DNA from: Oryzias latipes
Taxonomy: Eukaryota; Chordata; Actinopteri; Beloniformes; Adrianichthyidae
Assembly: GCF_002234675.1 (NCBI RefSeq)
Contig: NC_019876.2
Coordinates: forward strand, 14,754,829 to 14,818,828
Direction: 5' to 3'
Length of the DNA stretch: 64,000 nt
Positions within the stretch are counted from its first letter, which is position 1. Each line of letters starts with the position of its first letter. The notes under the pieces are model-generated. The model was not told the origin of the DNA and did not search any database. It saw nothing but the letters and a program-made list of their open reading frames with translations. Made by a program: the position numbers and the translations under genes. Shown one piece after another: positions 51,101 to 61,439 of the stretch.

Positions 51101-54100
51101 GTAGCATGGCGGAGTAATGGCTGTTAATTTCTCAATAGAAGTCAATAGGATTTTGGCTTCTTGGAGCCAGCAGGTACTTCCTGTTAGAAATGTGAGGGGG
51201 GAGGGGTTGTTCAGTCAAATTTTAATATACATTTAATGGTTACAGCACTGAGAAAATTATGTTAAATCTTCCCTTTTGACTTTCTTTTGAACTGTTTGCT
51301 TTAATAAACTAGCTTTCTTTGTTTTCCATTAAAAAGGAATCTGTTAAACTACCAAAGATAACTATAACTAACTTTAAACTATGACGTCTAAATATGCCAA
51401 GTGATTGAAGCAAAATATAGCAAGGCTCAAGAGGGTGATTCCATCTGTAAGTAAATGAATCTAAACCACATTTGTTGGGCAACATGCACCAAACCCAGAA
51501 GGATTAAAACAAACAAACAAAGAGGGTTGCCAAAGCAGCAAACTTACTCCTTCACAAAGTTCTGCAGCTTTGTCTTCACCGACTTCTGGGTGGTCTCGAT
51601 CATTTCCTAAATGAAAAGAACCCAAGATAAATGGAAAAAATGAATAGAACACAGTTTGCATTAAATCCAGTTTACTCAAAAGCAGCTAGCTTCGAATTGC
51701 CAGAGGCTTTGCTTGATCAACTAGTGCAGCTGATAATTGTCATGACTGGAATGAAGAAGTTACACCAACTGAAGCAGACAGGCAGACAGACTCACCCCCT
51801 GAGCCTCCAGGATGACTGACAACTTTGTGGAAAATGTGCCCAGGCATTCCTGTGGGGCAGACGTCTCAGTTTAGACTTTGCACTAAATTACACATTTTTG
51901 GTTCATGCAATTCCTTACGCCTTCTGAGACCTTTACACTATGTCTCATGCTAATGGTCCACTGTGTCTGTTAAATTGATAGAATAAAGTATAAAGCTACG
52001 TTCACATCGGGCAAAAGCCCGGTTTAGCATGGAGGGACTTCTTCTTCTTCTTCTTCTTTTTGATTGATTGTTTCCTAGTACAGTGTTTCCCAACCCTGGT
52101 CCTCGGGGAACACTTTCCTGCTTTTTTCGATCCTACCCTTCTCAAACACACCTGCCTTTGATAATTGTCAGTGTCAGGCTTCTGAAAAGCCTGATGATGA
52201 GCTGAATAAGGTGTGCATAAGCAGTGAAAGATGGAAACGTGCAGGACAGTGTTCCCAGAGGACCAGGGTTGGGAAACACTGTCCTAGTACATGTCTACCC
52301 CCTCCAGTTGGAAGAGGATTGGTCCAAAATGTCGATGTGGGGCAAATCTTGTAAATGTTGAACTCTATTTCAATGTATGAAAAACTTTGCATTATATAAT
52401 CAATTGTTTCAATTATTGGCACTTCTGTGAGTTAAACGTCTAAAGACTTGTGTAGCGACATGTGAGTTTTGAACATGGAAGCCCAAAACCTGCTTTCACG
52501 GGTGTTTACACTGACTTTTCATTGTAAGTGGTCGCTGAATGCACGCTGCCAAGGGTGGTCTGAACCTCGCTTTAGTCTCCTCAAAGAAATTCCATAAATT
52601 GACTCCCAGGCTAGCAGTATAACACACATTATCCTCACATTTCCACATTTACATACATAACTGCGGACGACTGTTTGAACGAGTACATCTCACCTCCATC
52701 ATCTTGTCCCTGGAACACTGGTGTCCCAGTTCCCGCAGGCCATTGAAAAAGCTCTTGCTGTGCTGACAATAAGCCCGGCCCGCATCCAACATTGCCTGGC
52801 ATTGTTTCACAAGCTAGAAACCACAAAGACGGAAAGTTAGAACAACAAAAGTTACCTGCGGCAGCAAATGTTATCAGTTTGAATAATTCAAGTAAGCTAA
52901 AAGTCATCCCTGGACTTCATACATGCTACATTCAGAGAAGCTGCTCTAGTGTAATGAGTTCTACCCAAACCGCAAAAATACTTTAATTACAAGTATTTTT
53001 TTTACCAATTATTATAACTCATGTACAGTAATTAAGAAAGGACTTGTTGAAATAAACACTTTTCAAATTTGCACACAGATACTCTTGTACTGCAGTAACC
53101 ATGTGTTGATAATACATTGAAGGACAAACATTCGAAAGAATCATCAACGTAACTAAAGAAAAACGGTGAGAATCCCCCCATTAAAAGGAAAAAATGTCAA
53201 ACGGTTGGATAGATAGCTGGATAGACTAACAACCTACTAACAAAGTAAAGTCTACCATCAGCTCATGGGGAATCACTCACAGCAAAGGTGTATAATACAC
53301 CCGATCAGATTCACATTGCGACACAGACTAAACATCACTGATGACTTGAATGTTGACCACAGACATGTTTTGTCCTCTTCACCTGTTTCTCACATTAGGA
53401 TCATTATTTACCTGACCACAAACTATTTCCAAAGAAATATCTGCCAACTCCTGCGTGATGAAATATTGACCTATAATAAAGGTGGCATCCTTTCCATTCT
53501 GTATTACGCATTACATGTAATGTGTTTTGTGTTTATGGTGTAAATACTTTTGTGTGATTTTGGAAATCTTTTTTACCCACACAACCCCTTTCAGAAAATG
53601 TAAATAGAGCTCAAATTTGCGCTTTTTGTTGAACTTTTTCCTCAATTTCCATGATCACGCAGGGGAGAACCTTCTTGTGAAAATATTTAACAAAAATGTG
53701 GGAAAAAAAATGCAACACATAGCTCAAACCTTTGGTTTGGTAACATGTATTTGAGTATTCAGAAGACAAATTGATTCAAAAAGACATGATGCAGTTGGTA
53801 GATCACAAGCCTAAATAACTGATGGCAGAAGACTTGGAGCTCCATTAGAATTCTGGCAGGATTTACGCTGGCACCAGTGGTTCAGAGGGACATTTTCACA
53901 AATTAGCTTTTCCTGCTGTGAAAAGTCAAAACAGCTGCAGGGAAAATGAATGATACACTCCAGAAAAATCCTGTCTGGACGTTGAATATTTTAAATTTTG
54001 CACTTTCAAGCTTCAACAAGCTTAAATAAAATGCACACACAGATATATTTGGTTGTCATGACACCCAAATATGGGACATTTTAATTAGAAAATACAAGAG

Positions 54101-57100
54101 ATGCTCAAAAGGAAGAAATTAGGTCTCAACATGGAACCCTGAGGTATTCCACAATTAAGAATGCTGGTCTTCATAGAAATTGTGCAGCAGAATGGGCAAT
54201 AACCAAAACAATTTAACTCATACTATGAAGATTTCTGCAACATTCGATAGAAAAAAACTTTATACTTACAGTAAAATTATATTAAGGTCTACCAGATCTG
54301 TCAAGCCTGGCGTAAGACTGAGCGACGTTTCTTTTTCTGCGTTGCTGTCAGTGGCAAATACTGATACAAACACCTACAGTGCATTCTAGATATTATTGTT
54401 GCTGTTCTTTTTTTGTTTTAAATCACATATAAGTTGCATCCCCCCAGCCAAACTATGCAATAAAAACACACAACTTAAAGTCTGAGAAATACGGTAAGTG
54501 AAATTCACTCATGCTGCAGCAACATCTTCTGTCAAGAACTTATGTGGTTGTCTTCAGCATCCCTTTTTTTTAACACTTTACTCCCACTTTGGTTTGTACT
54601 TCTCACTGCATTTGTGCAGAAAACCACTGCTGATGCTTCTACAATAGCCTGCATGGCACGGGAAATAAGCAGCACTAACTCCACAGACTCAAGGTACTGA
54701 CAACCTGACAGGATCGTTCTTTATAAGGCCAGCAAAGGAATGCAACTAAATACATGCAATAATGTTTGAAATCAAAGAGTGAAATTCTCTCTGTCCTTCA
54801 CATACAGCAGAAAGCAATACTCATACAGATTTCTAATATATATATATATATATATATTTTTCTAGATTAAACACAAAATCATGAGTTTATGTTTTGTAGT
54901 ACTTATCCCATCAGCTGTCATATTTGAATGACAGTTTTACTGCAATGAAGACCGTTTCTAGTTCTAGTGGGGAAAAAAAACTTCCATACAGAATGCAATA
55001 CCATGAACACAGCGATAGCCATATTTTAATCCCATCTTCTCTCATACAATTTGGTGTCTCTACTTGTGTTTCTTGTCTTTCTTGGTGAAATCACGGCTGT
55101 GCAGAAAGTGAGAAAACAGCTGCAGCTGTTAAAGGAAGCATTTTCTTTTAATCCACTCAGGCCAAGTTTTTCTGACACAGGTGACTGAAATTCTTCTCAT
55201 TCGTTATTGTGGGGAACAGAAACCAGCATGTGACTGACGTCTGTGTGTTGAAGCTGAAACTGTTACCCGTATAAAAAGCAATATGGGTTATCTGACCAAA
55301 GTGGAACAAAGCGTAGTTCTGTCTGCAGTAATACGATGGGGAAGCAGGACCTGCGGGTGCTTCCCTCTGCTTCTTTCATGTGAATTTTGACTCCCACCTC
55401 CTGCTGCACACGAGCCCCAGCAGTTTGTGTTGCTGTACGTTTGTGCGTCTGTGTGGAGCAGAGCGGTGCGTAGGTGTGCGCTTTTGCGTCTTACCTTGTC
55501 TAGTCGAGTCTCGAGTTCACTCACGTCGGTTTGGACGTCTTCGATGGCAGCTCTGAAGGGGAAACACAAACTCACAGTCACACACACACAAAGGCTGCTC
55601 TGAACTTACCAATGGGTGGCTGCGTAAAAAAATACTTCAAGAATTTAAAGTTAAAACATATTTTCACAAGTATTTAGTCTAACATGATCCATTTTTACTG
55701 ATCTGAAGTAGCATATGGTACAAATAAAACAACCAATAGTTTTTCTTTATCTTTGAAAAAGGAAAAACTTTTATTACTGTCATTTAGGCCTGCACAATAA
55801 ATCGATATCGTTATCGCGATATATGCATATCGCAAAAAGACGGCAAAAGTTGTGATAAAAGATTACCTTAAATGTGTTAAAACAATCTTATGGCAGTTAC
55901 AAATACTAATGAAGAAGGTCAAATTTAAAACATGAATATAAAAGTCAACCAGCAATTAATTTACTTGAATTACACAAATTAATTCAAGTAAAAGAGTAAT
56001 GGGTTGCTTAAAAAGTATTTCAAATTAAAAGATTTTCAAATCAAAGTTTTAAAGTTTAAAAAAGTTCAAGACATGGCATGTTTTTTCAGTGTAGCATCAT
56101 CATTGTATCATTTATTTAAATAAGGTTTAATTTAGTTGGCAAAACCCTCAAATTATCTCTTTTTGTATACTATTTTGTTTTTTTTTAAATCAAGAATAAA
56201 TCCAAAGCACGCCTTTTATTTTGTTCTTTTTTTTTTTCAAAATAAAGGTACATCTTTTTGCTGCGTTGTTGGCACTTTTATTACCATCCTTTTTTCTTTC
56301 TTTTTTTTAAATGCGCAAGGTAAAAGAAAGATGGAAGAAATGGACGAGGATTACAGATAACTTCAGCTCGCTCACACAAAAATCTAGACTTGGATCCAGA
56401 GACACATCAAACGTTTTTCACTGGAGATGTGGATCCCTATCACATAATTCCAAACGCATCTCCATACATGCTCCACGAATCGATGAATAAAAGATTCAAC
56501 TGACTTTTCGGCAATAGGATGCAGTCCAGTTATCTTACCTAAATGAATGTACTCTAGATATTTAATATTTATTTAAGGTTTAAAACTATAAATGAAAATG
56601 TCTTTTAACAGATAAACTATATATATATTTTTATTTTATTTTAAGCAACAAACACAAAATGTCTTTGACATTAATACCCTCCATTTTGTGTCTTTTAGAC
56701 TGTTTTGCTCGTTGTGGCTCAATAAAAGTGTTTCATAATAATTTATTCAGGGGTAGTTTGTGCACACAACACACATTCTTCACTGTGGTTCATCCAACTG
56801 GAATTAACCCGACTTGGTAGGAGCAAGCTTCTGATTGGACGTCTTTTTCTTTGCATCACATCTACACAGACATGTAGAGACTCAACAGGAAGGCCAACTG
56901 ACAGAAATGAACTTCCTGATTGCTTTTATACCTTTTGAATTGATTTGAAATTAACTTTATATTAGACCAAACAAAATAAAAGTAAATAGATTAAAAAATG
57001 ATAGTATTATTAATAATTGGGTCTTCACGCACCAGGCTGTGATCAGAGCGTCCAAGCAGGGGGAGGGGGACAGAGGAGCATGCGTCTCAATCATTTGCAT

Positions 57101-59353
57101 ACAGTGAATCCAGCCAACATAATTAGCATAATCTAGCCAAAATGCTGTTCATATCTGTGGTTTTCAACCGATACAGCTGTTATGTCGAGTGCCCGATTAA
57201 TTTTTCCAATACGCATTCCTTTCCTTTAAATCCCTGGTTTCCACACTAGACATATTACATATTACAATTATTGTGGCTGCAGTTACTTCTGGGCAGACCT
57301 GCTGCCTTGGTTCAGAAAAGGTTCCAGTTTTTCTTAAAGTCCCACTCTGATCATCTTCTGATCTATTTTCAAAGCGTTCCCAGTTGTCGTTTAATTATGA
57401 ACATGCCGGTTTTAGCCAAAAAAAAAAAAAACACCTGTGTCATATTCTAGGACATAGTTTCTGCAGAGCGGCAGCAGCTCTGAGTTGTAGGCAGGTCTGT
57501 TGGTGTGGTGTAAGCCCTTCGCCGCTTCCCGTCATCCCTCTGTTTACACTTTATCCTGCCAGCTTCAACGATTTAAATAAAGAAATCCTCAGATCTGCAG
57601 TTTTAAGCTTATTTTTCTTAAAATATGTCCTCCATTGTGAGAAAAATGCCACAAGAACATGTTAAAAACACCATTTTCATCATATTGGGTCTTTGAAATA
57701 TCAGATTTAAAAGAAAATTCAGCTTGTTTGCTTGTTCATATGTGTGCTTCACTTCTGGGTTGTGTTACTTTTCTTCAAACCACCATCATGTTTGACGTTC
57801 TTCCCCAGAACTCACACTTTAAACACCTTTGCCATATTTTTAAATGTCGTCCCACCTATATTGGAAACCTGTCAGGTCATGCATTTCCTACTGACGAGAG
57901 TGTCAAATTTTTTGCTGTTCTCGACAATCCACAGTGATGACCGTTGTCATGCAATGCAATGACGGTACGACATTTGAGCCATCAAACAGAGAGAATGGAG
58001 CTCCCTGCTTATGGAAACGTGTTGACAGACGTTTTGTGTTTACTCAAACAGGCACATCTGCAGGAGAGAGCTTTCAAAAAGGTCCTGTGCGTGGCTCACA
58101 CTTTTGACCTGATCGCTTTCTGCTGCCGCCTCTACTCATACCAGCAGTTCAACCATGTGGTTTCCGCTGCCTTCCACCGAGGGACAGGAAAAAAAGAGAT
58201 GAGTCTGAGCGACGAGAAGAGGCCTCGGCAGACACTAGCTTGATTGTTTGTTTGTTCGAGGAGTTGGTGCTCACGTCCTCCGTAAAAAATGAGACCAATT
58301 AATATGTAAACATAGTAGGAGAGGGGGGTAAAAGTGGAGGCCACAGAGAAGGATGGGCGACCCCGATTAATGCCTTTCTTTTTTTTTTTTGCTTCTCTCT
58401 GCAAGTGAGGCACAGAGCAGGAAAGCAAATTAAGAGCTAAAGTTGAGTTTCTGGTTCTCCCCGCAGAAGAAAAAAAAAACACTTCCTGTCTCCTGTTGAT
58501 CATCTTAGCACATCTCACCCCACTTCCTGCTGCCCTCCCACCTCACCGTTACCTAGCAACAAGAGGTAGCAAGTCTTACATGCTTGCCCAAAGTGTCATC
58601 TGCACATTTTTCTGCCTTCTGCTCCATCTCACTTTTCCCCATGACCTATCAACCTGACATGTGGCGTGATCCTTCCCTTCCCTTTCCCCTTTCCTTCCTC
58701 GCCTCTCTGGCTGACACGAGCCCTCGCCAGCTCAGAGTTTCCACCACGGTGCGAGCCTCATGACTTACTTCAAACCTGGCAACAGGGGGCTGACTTCAAT
58801 CAGCTGGCGTGGAGCAGGCCTCCAGCCAGAGAACTGAGAGAGCACACCCCTGCTCTCCCTTAAACCACTTGCTAAACCTGCTTAGTGACACTTCCCCTTT
58901 GATTACACCAAATGATGTAGGAGGAAAAGCAATTAGATTGTTTGCTCGGAAAAAGAAGTCTTCCTGCAGAAGGAGAAACAACGTTGATAAAAAAAAATTT
59001 TTTTTGAAGATCTTGAAAACGTTCTATGAAAAGTGTTGGGAGGATTGCATGAATTCCTTATGGGTTATCTTTCTGCAGAATACCAGGAAGGCGCCAGGAA
59101 TCATGTCTCAGATCTTCCTGCACTGAGTCTTGACCCCTAACCCTCTCAGCACATCCTTTGACCTTAAGGGTTCACCCAAATAATGCGTTATTGCGCATTT
59201 TCTACCCAAATTCTTACTGGTCACACCATTTGATTTATTTTCTAAGGACTTTTTGTTGTTGTCGAAGAAATACAACAGGGATGAGGAAAAAAACGACAAC
59301 CTGAAACGTGGAGAGTCTTTCAAACACTCCTCAAAGTCCAGCTTCACGGTCAT
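36118..59353 (-). CDS. acap1: acap1, Arf6 GTPase-activating protein with BAR, PH, ArfGAP and ankyrin domains (complete, 23 coding exons, 756 aa)
   Basis: Exons: 59353-59301, 55552-55495, 52813-52694, 51849-51796, 51606-51548, 50644-50461, 50345-50301, 50224-50129, 48101-48027, 46939-46827, 46738-46687, 46601-46501, 46329-46218, 46116-45905, 43649-43580, 43413-43319, 41533-41361, 41141-41094, 41005-40836, 40602-40493, 39484-39374, 39303-39242 and 36215-36118, all in phase. It begins [17 protein letters not shown], as in human ACAP1, which fixes the start. BAR domain about residues 1-250, PH about 266-362 ([14 protein letters not shown]). The ArfGAP zinc finger has cysteines 417, 420, 437 and 440 (CxxCx16CxxC), and the catalytic Arg is R445 in CSGIHR. 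Ankyrin repeats about 600-706 ([18 protein letters not shown]). Human ACAP1 is 740 aa. The family stimulates GTP hydrolysis on Arf6 at recycling endosomes and the cell edge. [15 protein letters not shown] decides for ACAP1 over ACAP2/3. Confidence 0.96.
36524..36660 (-). mobile_element. MITE family A, copy 5, fragment in the last acap1 intron
   Basis: TTAAAGACCCACTCCGATGA, TTTTTAACATGTTCTTGTGA, TTCTTCTGATGATGAAGCTC, TTTCTTTATTTAAAT and GGAGCAGATTA match the right end of the 57-kb copy in reverse. The rest of the element is missing. It is followed by CCTTACCCCTAACTACTAAA, which matches (inverted) the right end of the element near 63.6 kb. Confidence 0.6.
37230..37262. repeat. CAAA microsatellite
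   Basis: About six CAAA units (ACAAACAAACAAACAAACAA), directly after GCATG. Part of the last acap1 intron. Confidence 0.85.
37600..38450. repeat. Large fold-back repeat in the last acap1 intron
   Basis: A left arm at about 37600-37938 and a right arm at about 38154-38450 are reverse complements with scattered mismatches. Paired words include GCAATTGTCTATTCACACGT with ATGTGAATAGACAATTGC, CTCAAATATCAAGAACTTAC with its partner at 38360-38382, and GCTGCTAGAATGCTGGGTCA with TGACCCAGCATTCTAGCAGC (the last perfect over 20 bases). The loop is about 215 bases. Transcribed within the acap1 pre-mRNA, it could form a stem of roughly 300 base pairs. Each arm is rich in GTGTGTA/TACACAC words. Confidence 0.75.
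38946..38962. repeat. TA microsatellite
   Basis: ATATATATATATATA in an acap1 intron. Confidence 0.9.
39675..40012. repeat. Degenerate minisatellite with CCTGATCACATGACTTAAGA units in an acap1 intron
   Basis: The phrases AACCTGATCACATGTCTTAA, AACCTGATCACAAGATTTAG, AACCTGATGACATGAGTCAG and AACCTGATCACATGACTTAA recur. They are separated by spacers of the type GGGGACACT.CC..A.AAC, with GGATCAGATCACT near 39780 and GATCAGATCACT at about 40000. Units are about 60-75 bases and well diverged. The repeat lies between the exons at 39484-39374 and 40602-40493. Confidence 0.6.
42286..42606 (-). mobile_element. MITE family A, copy 6 (reverse) in an acap1 intron
   Basis: TTATTAAAGACCAACTATAA, TTAATGTTCTTGTG, TTTTTTATTCAAGTGAATCA, GGATCAGACT, AATTAAAAGACAACTGGGAA, AATAGATCAAAAGATGATCG and GACTGGGACTGTA. 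This is a full-length, diverged copy with an A/T run at about 42311-42330 and a G-rich patch near 42470. Confidence 0.65.
44085..44175 (+). mobile_element. RTE LINE 3' UTR fragment in an acap1 intron
   Basis: GTGCCGGTCCCTTGCCCGGC, then AGGGTTGTGTCAGGAAGGGC and ATCAGGCATAAAAA. This is the recurring segment just upstream of the RTE 3' end in fish genomes. The terminal CTGTGGCGACC signature is absent. Solo fragment. Confidence 0.55.
44180..45780. other. acap1 intron between ArfGAP exons, nothing recognised
   Basis: No exon and no repeat I can name between 44.2 and 45.8 kb. The stretch at about 45040-45610 is more GC-rich and contains TGCGGGCA/TGCAGGTGGGCC and a CATGACAGCATGACC-like word. I could not assign it. 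Confidence 0.35.
47455..47635 (+). mobile_element. LINE 3' end fragment in an acap1 intron
   Basis: A TTTATTTATTTATTTATT run is followed by GTACAGCACCTTGAGCTGTC and AAAGGTGCTATATAAATAAA. This hairpin-like tail is typical of L2/CR1-type fish LINEs. No coding part remains. Confidence 0.5.
48110..50128. other. acap1 intron of about 2 kb, no exon seen
   Basis: AT-rich sequence. A TGTCAATCCTAGCCATCAAG segment near 49460 belongs to a common palindromic fish repeat. GGACCCAGGACAGAGCTCTG near 49820 looks like a weak remnant of another repeat. The 128-codon minus frame at 48913-49299 has no family feature and no fitting splice phase. Confidence 0.4.
50935..51215 (+). mobile_element. Single-arm copy of the 22-kb inverted-repeat element
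   Basis: TTGGAAGGCCACACCCCTAC, CAATCAAACTTTTT, TTAGGATTAGCAAAAAATGT, AGAAGTCAATAGGATTTTGG and GCCAGCAGGTAC match the left arm at 22560-22890 in the same order and orientation. The inverted second arm is absent. Confidence 0.6.
52081..52281. mobile_element. hAT-type MITE, 201 bp, with perfect 8-bp target duplication, in an acap1 intron
   Basis: Begins CAGTGTTTCCCAACCCTGGT and ends ACCAGGGTTGGGAAACACTG, a perfect 24-base terminal inverted repeat when the following CCTC/GAGG is included. The 8 bases TCCTAGTA stand on both sides (52073-52080 and 52282-52289). The inside is itself largely palindromic (AGGCTTCTGAAAAGCCTG near the middle), so the whole element can fold. Confidence 0.92.
52990..55490. 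other. acap1 intron of about 2.7 kb
   Basis: No exon seen. It contains a TA microsatellite at about 54837-54857. At 54120-54150 there is CATGGAACCCTGAGGTATTC, a phrase resembling other fish repeats. Otherwise AT-rich unique-looking sequence. Confidence 0.4.
54837..54857. repeat. TA microsatellite
   Basis: About ten TA units in an acap1 intron. Confidence 0.9.
57335..57696 (+). mobile_element. MITE family A, copy 7, the most complete copy, in acap1 intron 1
   Basis: The left end TTAAAGTCCCACTCTGATCA and the inverted right end TCAAAGACCCAATATGATGA share an AAAG.CCCA....GAT.A terminal repeat. In between, in order: TCTATTTTCAAAGCGTTCCC, CGTTTAATTATGAACATGCC, GACATAGTTTCTGCAGAGCG, AATAAAGAAATCCTCAG, TTAAAATATGTCCTCCATTG and CACAAGAACATGTTAAAAAC. 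At about 362 bp it is the best reference for the other six copies. No frame of note. Confidence 0.75.
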
Positions 59354-59720
59354 CCTGGCGTGTCTTTGCGTAAAAACGGTGCGTCTCGCTCCTCCGGAGG
59401 TGAGCTGCGGTCTGGCAAGGAACTCTTCGAGCAAAACCCCTTGTCTTGCTTTTTTAGCACTTCATTCTCGCAGGTTGGCGCATCGTCGCTGTCGAATTCT
59501 CTCCAAAAGTTCGGCTCCTTCCGCGCGCCCTCGGCTCGGTCCGCGTGTCCTGTGTGTCAGCACTGATGATGGACGCGCGCGGAGGCGGATCGGAGCGTTG
59601 CTAGCATCGTATCCGAAAGGTTGTAGTCCGGAGTGGAAAGGGAAAAAAGTTCCTGCGTTGTCTGCTGAGCTCAGACCAGCGTGTGTGTGTAGCGGACTGT
59701 CAGTGGTTCGAGTCTCTCTG
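59354..59720 (-). promoter_or_regulatory. acap1: acap1 promoter and 5' UTR region
   Basis: CpG density rises sharply at about 59380-59640 (for example GACGCGCGCGGAGGCGGATC), just upstream of the acap1 start codon at 59353. The frame upstream of that ATG stays open for 27 codons and has another ATG at 59434. The family N-terminus MTVKLDF fixes the start at 59353. No TATA box seen; a CpG-island-type promoter is inferred. The 190-codon plus-strand frame here (59253-59825) is antisense to exon 1 and is an effect of the GC content. Confidence 0.5.
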
Positions 59721-59829
59721 CCTCTCTGTGAGCTTGCCCCCCCCCCTTGCCTTCAGACTTCACTTCATTTCCGGGTTTCCAGCCACACAAAAACAGTTTT
59801 GAGTCATGAAAATGCGCACAGCTAGACAG

Positions 59830-60260
59830 CAGTGTTCACAGACTCTGCTTCTCTGTGAAGCATCACTACTTTTCTGACGTCCTAAATTCACTCAGGAGGA
59901 CATATATGTTTGACCCTTCAGTTACTCCATGACTCTTCCTGTTTGCTTTTCAGGACTCTGCTGGAAGGAAACTGGCTGACTGGGTGTGAGTGTGATCACT
60001 TGACAAACTGGTCTGTTGTGTTTTTGTTGAGAAGTCTGCCGGAAGGTTTGTTGCTGCCAAATATTGTCTGTAGGGGTGAGCCACCCGTAAAAGTACCTGA
60101 AACTCATGCTAAGAAAAAAAAAAAACCAAGACTTTTAGAAACTATTTAGCACAAAATTCAAAAAGTAAATTTAAAACATCATTTATTAATTTTCTTTATT
60201 TTTTCCTAACACGAGTTTTCAGGTACGTTTTGTTTATTCATCTATTTCTTTTTACAACAT
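59830..60260. other. Intergenic, nothing recognised
   Basis: Mixed sequence with an A run at about 60113-60125. The short frames on both strands have no family feature. Confidence 0.4.
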
Positions 60261-60267
60261 ATATATT

Positions 60268-60584
60268 GGGCTGCACTGTGGCGCAGTGGTCAGCGCCCTT
60301 GCCTCAAAGGCCCTGGTTCAAGTCCTGGCTGGGGGACCTGAAACAGGACATCAACGGGGGACCTTTCTGCGTGGAGCTTGCATGTTCTTCCCGTGCATGT
60401 GTGGGTTTTTGGGGTTTTCCCCGGGGACTCCAGCTTCCCCCCACCGTCCAAGTGTGTGATTTGTTGCCCTGCGACAGACTGGCGACCTCTCCACGATGTC
60501 CCTTCCTTCGTCCATGAGTGGCCGGGATAGGCTCCAGCAGCCTCACGACCCCAAAAGGGACAAAACGAATTTAGAATAAAATAT
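60268..60584 (+). mobile_element. tRNA-derived SINE, complete
   Basis: The head GGCGCAGTGGTCAGCGCCCT holds a box A, and GGTTCAAGTCCTGGC holds a near-consensus box B about 30 bases later. The conserved body follows: TTTCTGCGTGGAGCTTGCAT, GTTCTTCCCGTGCATGTGTG, GACTCCAGCTTCCCCCCACC, CTGCGACAGACTGGCGACCT and CGGGATAGGCTCCAGCAGCC. It ends GACCCCAAAAGGGACAAAAC and an AT tail. This is one of the commonest SINE types in percomorph fish. A 5'-truncated relative is at 25385. Confidence 0.85.
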
Positions 60585-60766
60585 GTATCATAATAATTGT
60601 AATTATTGTTATTTTTTATTATTGTTATTTTTATTTAAATGAGTTTAATTTTACATGTAGAAATTTTACATTTTTTTTTAAATATCTGAGGGTTATCCTT
60701 CAATCAAAAGTTAGAATTTCTGTAATTTTTGTTGCAAAAGACACAATTACCGTTTGTTAAAGGGCC

Positions 60767-61231
60767 TACATCATGCTTTTCTATAGCCTTTCAGAGTAAA
60801 GTATAACCATATATATGATAACTTGATGCACTAAAGAATGAATGGTTATTGAAATATAAGTTATTTTCGCAGCTCATTTTCTTGCCGGGAGTAAGACGAC
60901 TCAATCTCTGAGGCTCCGTCTTTCTCTCCTTGTGGGTGCCGCCCATTTCATGATGTCATCCTGGCGTCTGCCTCGTCAGCGTGTCTGCGTTTTGCCCACA
61001 AAAACAAACAACATCCAATCTTTTGCAAAGATGGATGTGCATATTGTGCTTATAAAAGGAAAGGGTGTGTTAGCCTGGGGGCGGAGCTGGCAGGGCAGAC
61101 TCTTCCTGGAAGAGGCTGTTCCTCACTTATCTACATCACAAAGTGAGTGTATTATAATGAACATTATGATGACCATTATAATACACTTAAGAGCTCAAAA
61201 AGTTGATCTTTGCATGATATAGGCTCTTTTA
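60767..61231. mobile_element. MITE family B, complete copy
   Basis: The ends TTAAAGGGCCTACATCATGC (60767) and, inverted, TAAAAGAGCCTATATCATGC (from 61231) form a terminal repeat of about 20 bases with three or four differences. The inside includes GCCTTTCAGAGTAAAGTATA, matching the fragment at 21445, and GGGGGCGGAGCTGGCAGGGC. There is a perfect inverted word ATTATAATG...CATTATAAT near 61150-61185. Confidence 0.65.
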
Positions 61232-61266
61232 TACATCTGTTTGTGTCTCATGGCCAACGTATGGAA

Positions 61267-61311
61267 TCCATCCATCCATCCATCCATCCATCCATCCATC
61301 CATCCATCCAC
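61267..61311. repeat. CCAT microsatellite
   Basis: About eleven CATC/CCAT units (CATCCATCCATCCATCCATC), translated as a HPSI repeat in one frame. Confidence 0.95.
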
Positions 61312-61439
61312 TTTCATCAATTTCATTCTTTTCTTGAATCCACTGAATCCCCTATTAGGTTGCTGGAGCCAATCCTAGCAAATGTTGAGCAAAGGTGGGG
61401 TATACACCCAGGAGAGGTTGGCCACATACAGAAATTAAT

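Noticed and set aside
55790..55850. GCACAATAAATCGATATCGTTATCGCG segment as a hAT element
   Set aside because: Resembles the end of a common fish repeat but no partner end or duplication was found.
59253..59825. 190-codon plus-strand frame at the acap1 promoter, considered as a divergent gene
   Set aside because: Antisense to exon 1 and the CpG island; no domain; long frames are expected in GC-rich DNA.
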